From: Desulfobulbaceae bacterium
GTDB taxonomy: Bacteria > Desulfobacterota > Desulfobulbia > Desulfobulbales > Desulfobulbaceae
Direction of reading: 5' to 3'
Assembly: GCA_011322715.1 (NCBI GenBank)
Contig: DRLX01000020.1
Location: 1 to 8,761 of the forward strand
DNA length: 8,761 nucleotides
In this document: one piece after another, positions 6,864 through 8,761 of the stretch
Layout: each line of letters begins with the position of its first letter
Position numbering within the stretch: the stretch's first letter is position 1
Made by a program: the position numbers and the translations under genes
Notes under the pieces: generated by a model
The model's database searches: none
What the model was told of the DNA's origin: nothing
The model's input: the letters and a program-made list of their open reading frames with translations, nothing else

Positions 6864-6907
6864 ATCGCTGGTTGTACCCGTGAAAAAATCTGGTCCAGCA
6901 GGCCGGC

Positions 6908-7933
6908 TTACCGGAATCTCTGAATATACCAGGTTGCGGCCTCGTCAAGACCGCCGGCGATGGAGTACCCGGGTTCATAACCGATTAACCGGCGGGCCTT
7001 GCCGATATCGGCAAGGGAATGGCGAACATCACCGGCCCGGAAATCACGATAGATGGGTTGTGCCGTGGCAGCCTCCGGAAAATGGGGCTGCACACGCTCC
7101 CGGATCAATGCATACAACTCATTGAGACTGGTCCGCTCCCCAAAGGCGACATTGTAGACCTGGTCCGCGGCTTCCTCGTCCTCGGCCGTGGCAGCCATGA
7201 TATTGGCCTGAACGCAGTTGTCGATATAGCAGAAATCACGACTGGTCTTCCCATCACCATTTATATAGACAGGCTCACCGCTCAGCAGTCCGGCAAACCA
7301 CTTGGGAATTACCGCCGCATAGGCGCCGTCCGGGTCCTGACGCCGCCCGAAAATATTAAAATACCGCAGGCCGACGGTGGCAAAGCCATAGGTCCGGGCA
7401 AAGACCCGGGCGTAGAGTTCATCCACCAGCTTGGTGACGGCATAGGGTGAAAGGGGATTACCGATTTTTTCCTCCACCTTGGGCAGGTCCGGATGATCGC
7501 CATAGGTCGAGCTTGAGGCGGCATAGACCATACGACTGACTTGTGCATCCCGGGCGGCCACCAGCATGTTGAGAAAACCGGTAATATTATTTGCATTGGT
7601 CGTGATCGGGTCCTCGATGGATCTGGGCACCGAGCCCAGGGCCGCCTGATGGAGAACATAATCAACATTCCGACAGGCCTGGTGACAGGTTGCCGGATCT
7701 CTGATATCACCTTCAATGAAGGTAAATCGCTGCCACTGCTCATCACTGACCAGGGACTTGACTTCATCAAGATTATGCTGAAAACCGGTGGAAAAGTTGT
7801 CCAGTCCGATCACGTTCTGATCAATTTTCAACAACGTTTCCAACAGGTTTGAGCCGATGAATCCGGCCACACCGGTCACCAGCCAAGTTTTGGGCTGCTC
7901 TCGCAGTTCTTCTTGTCTTTTGGTATATAGCAT
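6908..7933 (-). CDS. wbpP: UDP-N-acetylglucosamine 4-epimerase, WbpP/TviC type
   Basis: A 341-residue NAD-dependent sugar-nucleotide epimerase of the extended short-chain dehydrogenase family. It interconverts UDP-GlcNAc and UDP-GalNAc (and the uronic acid forms in some relatives) for O-antigen or capsule synthesis in the cytoplasm. Visible features are the Rossmann motif TGVAGFIGS (20-28), LDNFSTG (44-50), GDIRD (75-79), HQAALGSVPRSI (95-106), the catalytic ASSSTYGDHP (139-148), YAVTK with Y164 and K168, LRYFNIFGRRQDP (189-201), and YRDFRAGDVRHSLADI (295-310). The text is very close to what I recall of Pseudomonas WbpP and Salmonella TviC/VipB, and the length is the same. The ATG at 7933 has GGAG at 7940-7943, six bases upstream. 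No other polysaccharide gene is visible beside it. Which hexosamine form it prefers cannot be settled from sequence. Confidence 0.95.
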   Translation of the reverse strand: MLYTKRQEELREQPKTWLVTGVAGFIGSNLLETLLKIDQNVIGLDNFSTGFQHNLDEVKSLVSDEQWQRFTFIEGDIRDPATCHQACRNVDYVLHQAALGSVPRSIEDPITTNANNITGFLNMLVAARDAQVSRMVYAASSSTYGDHPDLPKVEEKIGNPLSPYAVTKLVDELYARVFARTYGFATVGLRYFNIFGRRQDPDGAYAAVIPKWFAGLLSGEPVYINGDGKTSRDFCYIDNCVQANIMAATAEDEEAADQVYNVAFGERTSLNELYALIRERVQPHFPEAATAQPIYRDFRAGDVRHSLADIGKARRLIGYEPGYSIAGGLDEAATWYIQRFR

Positions 7934-8230
7934 CTTGATCTCCGGTGCGTTCTTGAATAATTATTTTTCCGGGCTCCTTAAAATAGTGTACTATGCACCT
8001 GCAGACGAAAAATGTCAAACTTGACGGCGTTGGAAAAACTTCGATCTATGGCGTCCAGGGTCGGAATGATTCACAACATACTGCCTGTATAGTTAAGAAC
8101 CATCCAGACACACTACGCCTCGGAGTCACCGCACCTGTACATCGATATATTTCCTTAGCCGTTTTTACGTATATTGCCATTTTTTACGAGTCCACCAAAC
8201 TCCATCCTCAAAGAACCATTTTCAAGGCTC
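7934..8230. other. Divergent intergenic region between the epimerase and dinB
   Basis: A 297-base gene-free stretch, more AT-rich than the flanking genes. It holds the epimerase ribosome binding site (7940-7943) and promoter, an AT-only palindrome AATAATTATT (7956-7965), and the TTGAC inverted repeat (8014-8025). A TATATT hexamer (8170-8175) could be a -10 box for dinB, but I see no good -35 partner. AAGAACCAT occurs twice (8095-8103 and 8211-8219), which may be chance. No convincing small gene or structured RNA was seen. Confidence 0.6.
7990..8018 (-). promoter_or_regulatory. Sigma70-type promoter for the epimerase gene
   Basis: On the minus strand a perfect -35 box TTGACA (8013-8018) is followed after exactly 17 bases by CATAGT (7990-7995), four of six matches to the -10 consensus. 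Transcription would start near 7983, giving a leader of about 50 bases before the ATG at 7933. The -35 box lies within a short inverted repeat, GTCAA-AC-TTGAC (8014-8025), which could be an operator. Confidence 0.5.
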
Positions 8231-8761
8231 ATGCCGGACCGGAAAATTCTTCATATTGACATGGATGCCTTTTTTGCCTCAGTCGAGCAGCTCGACAACC
8301 CGGACCTGCGCGGTCTGCCGGTTATTGTCGGCGGCGATCCCGCTGGACGCGGGGTGGTTGCGGCCTGTTCTTATGAGGCCCGGCGTTTTGGTGTCCACTC
8401 GGCCATGAGCTGTGCCCGGGCCGGACGACTCTGCCCGCAGGCCCGCTTTGTGCGGCCTCGCAAAGAGCGTTACCGTGAAATATCCGGCCGGATCATGGAA
8501 ATCTTCAAAAAATATGCGGACAAAATAGAGCCCCTGTCCATTGACGAGGCCTTTCTTGATGTGACAACCAATCTACTGAACATTCCCTCGGCCACCTGGA
8601 CCGCCCATGCCATCCGCCGGGAAATTTATACAACCCTCGGCCTGACGGCTTCGGCCGGTGTTTCCTGTAATAAATTCCTGGCCAAGATTGCCTCGGACAT
8701 GAACAAACCCGACGGCCTGACGGTGATCACCCCCGAGCAGGCGTTGCCCTTTATCCGCAGC
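8231..8761 (+). CDS. dinB: DNA polymerase IV (Y-family translesion polymerase), 3' end cut by the window
   Basis: The first 177 codons of an error-prone translesion polymerase that extends DNA past damage and slippage sites. Motifs are HIDMDAFFASVEQ (8-20) with metal ligand D10 and the steric-gate aromatic F14/F15, PVIVGG (30-35), CSYEARRFGVHSAM (46-59), PLSIDEAFLD (101-110) with catalytic D105 and E106, and SAGVSCNKFLAKIASDMNKPDG (starting at 141, given here by its ends SAGVS and NKPDG). These are the palm and finger regions of the DinB subfamily. The frame is open to the last base; full proteins are usually 350-420 residues, so roughly half is missing. The ATG at 8231 gives the usual N-terminus; only a weak, close AAGG (8224-8227) precedes it. 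No SOS (LexA) box of a kind I recognise lies upstream. Confidence 0.95.
   Translation, partial: MPDRKILHIDMDAFFASVEQLDNPDLRGLPVIVGGDPAGRGVVAACSYEARRFGVHSAMSCARAGRLCPQARFVRPRKERYREISGRIMEIFKKYADKIEPLSIDEAFLDVTTNLLNIPSATWTAHAIRREIYTTLGLTASAGVSCNKFLAKIASDMNKPDGLTVITPEQALPFIRS

Noticed and set aside
6635..6865. 76-residue minus-strand frame across the kinase start
   Set aside because: It starts inside the inverted repeat, runs out of frame into the kinase gene and has no recognisable content.
8085..8150. CTGTATAG and CTGTACAT as LexA (SOS) half-sites upstream of dinB
   Set aside because: Neither is followed by a matching ACAG half at the right distance, so no SOS box can be claimed.
7993..8259. 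88-residue open frame between the epimerase and dinB
   Set aside because: It overlaps the epimerase promoter and the dinB start, has no ribosome binding site that I can see, and shows no domain.

Overview
The window reads as an ordinary, gene-dense piece of a Gram-negative bacterial chromosome of moderate GC content. The HAMP-PAS-HDFNN-type hybrid histidine kinase, the paired DUF2868/DUF3482 genes and the WbpP-type epimerase suggest a proteobacterium or desulfobacterotan, perhaps a Desulfobulbales-like sulfate reducer. That placement is inference from gene style, not from a marker gene. No tRNA, rRNA, insertion sequence, phage gene or CRISPR array was seen.

Layout. At 1-804 (+) lies an exonuclease III-type AP endonuclease whose 5' end is cut off or frame-ambiguous. 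It is followed with an ATGA overlap by a NarL/FixJ-type response regulator (816-1472, +). After a 78-base gap comes a tightly coupled pair: a DUF2868 membrane protein (1551-3140, +) and an Era-like GTPase with a DUF3482-type C-terminus (3140-4564, +), sharing one base in TAATG. Facing them, only 23 bases away, is a large hybrid sensor histidine kinase (4588-6783, -). Upstream of it on the same strand is a WbpP/TviC-type UDP-N-acetylhexosamine 4-epimerase (6908-7933, -), separated from the kinase by a 124-base gap with a perfect 10-bp inverted repeat. A 297-base gene-free region (7934-8230) separates the epimerase from a divergent dinB (DNA polymerase IV, 8231 to the right edge, +), which is cut by the window end.

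How the genes relate. There are two DNA-repair genes (AP endonuclease and translesion polymerase), one surface-polysaccharide precursor gene, two signalling proteins that are probably not partners, and a membrane protein/GTPase pair. The pair has conserved recognisable domains but, as far as I know, no established function. It is the best candidate here for an undescribed system. The other points worth checking are the repeat and reading-frame problem at the start of the exonuclease, the inverted repeat ahead of the kinase, and the symmetrical TTGAC motif over the -35 box of the epimerase promoter.
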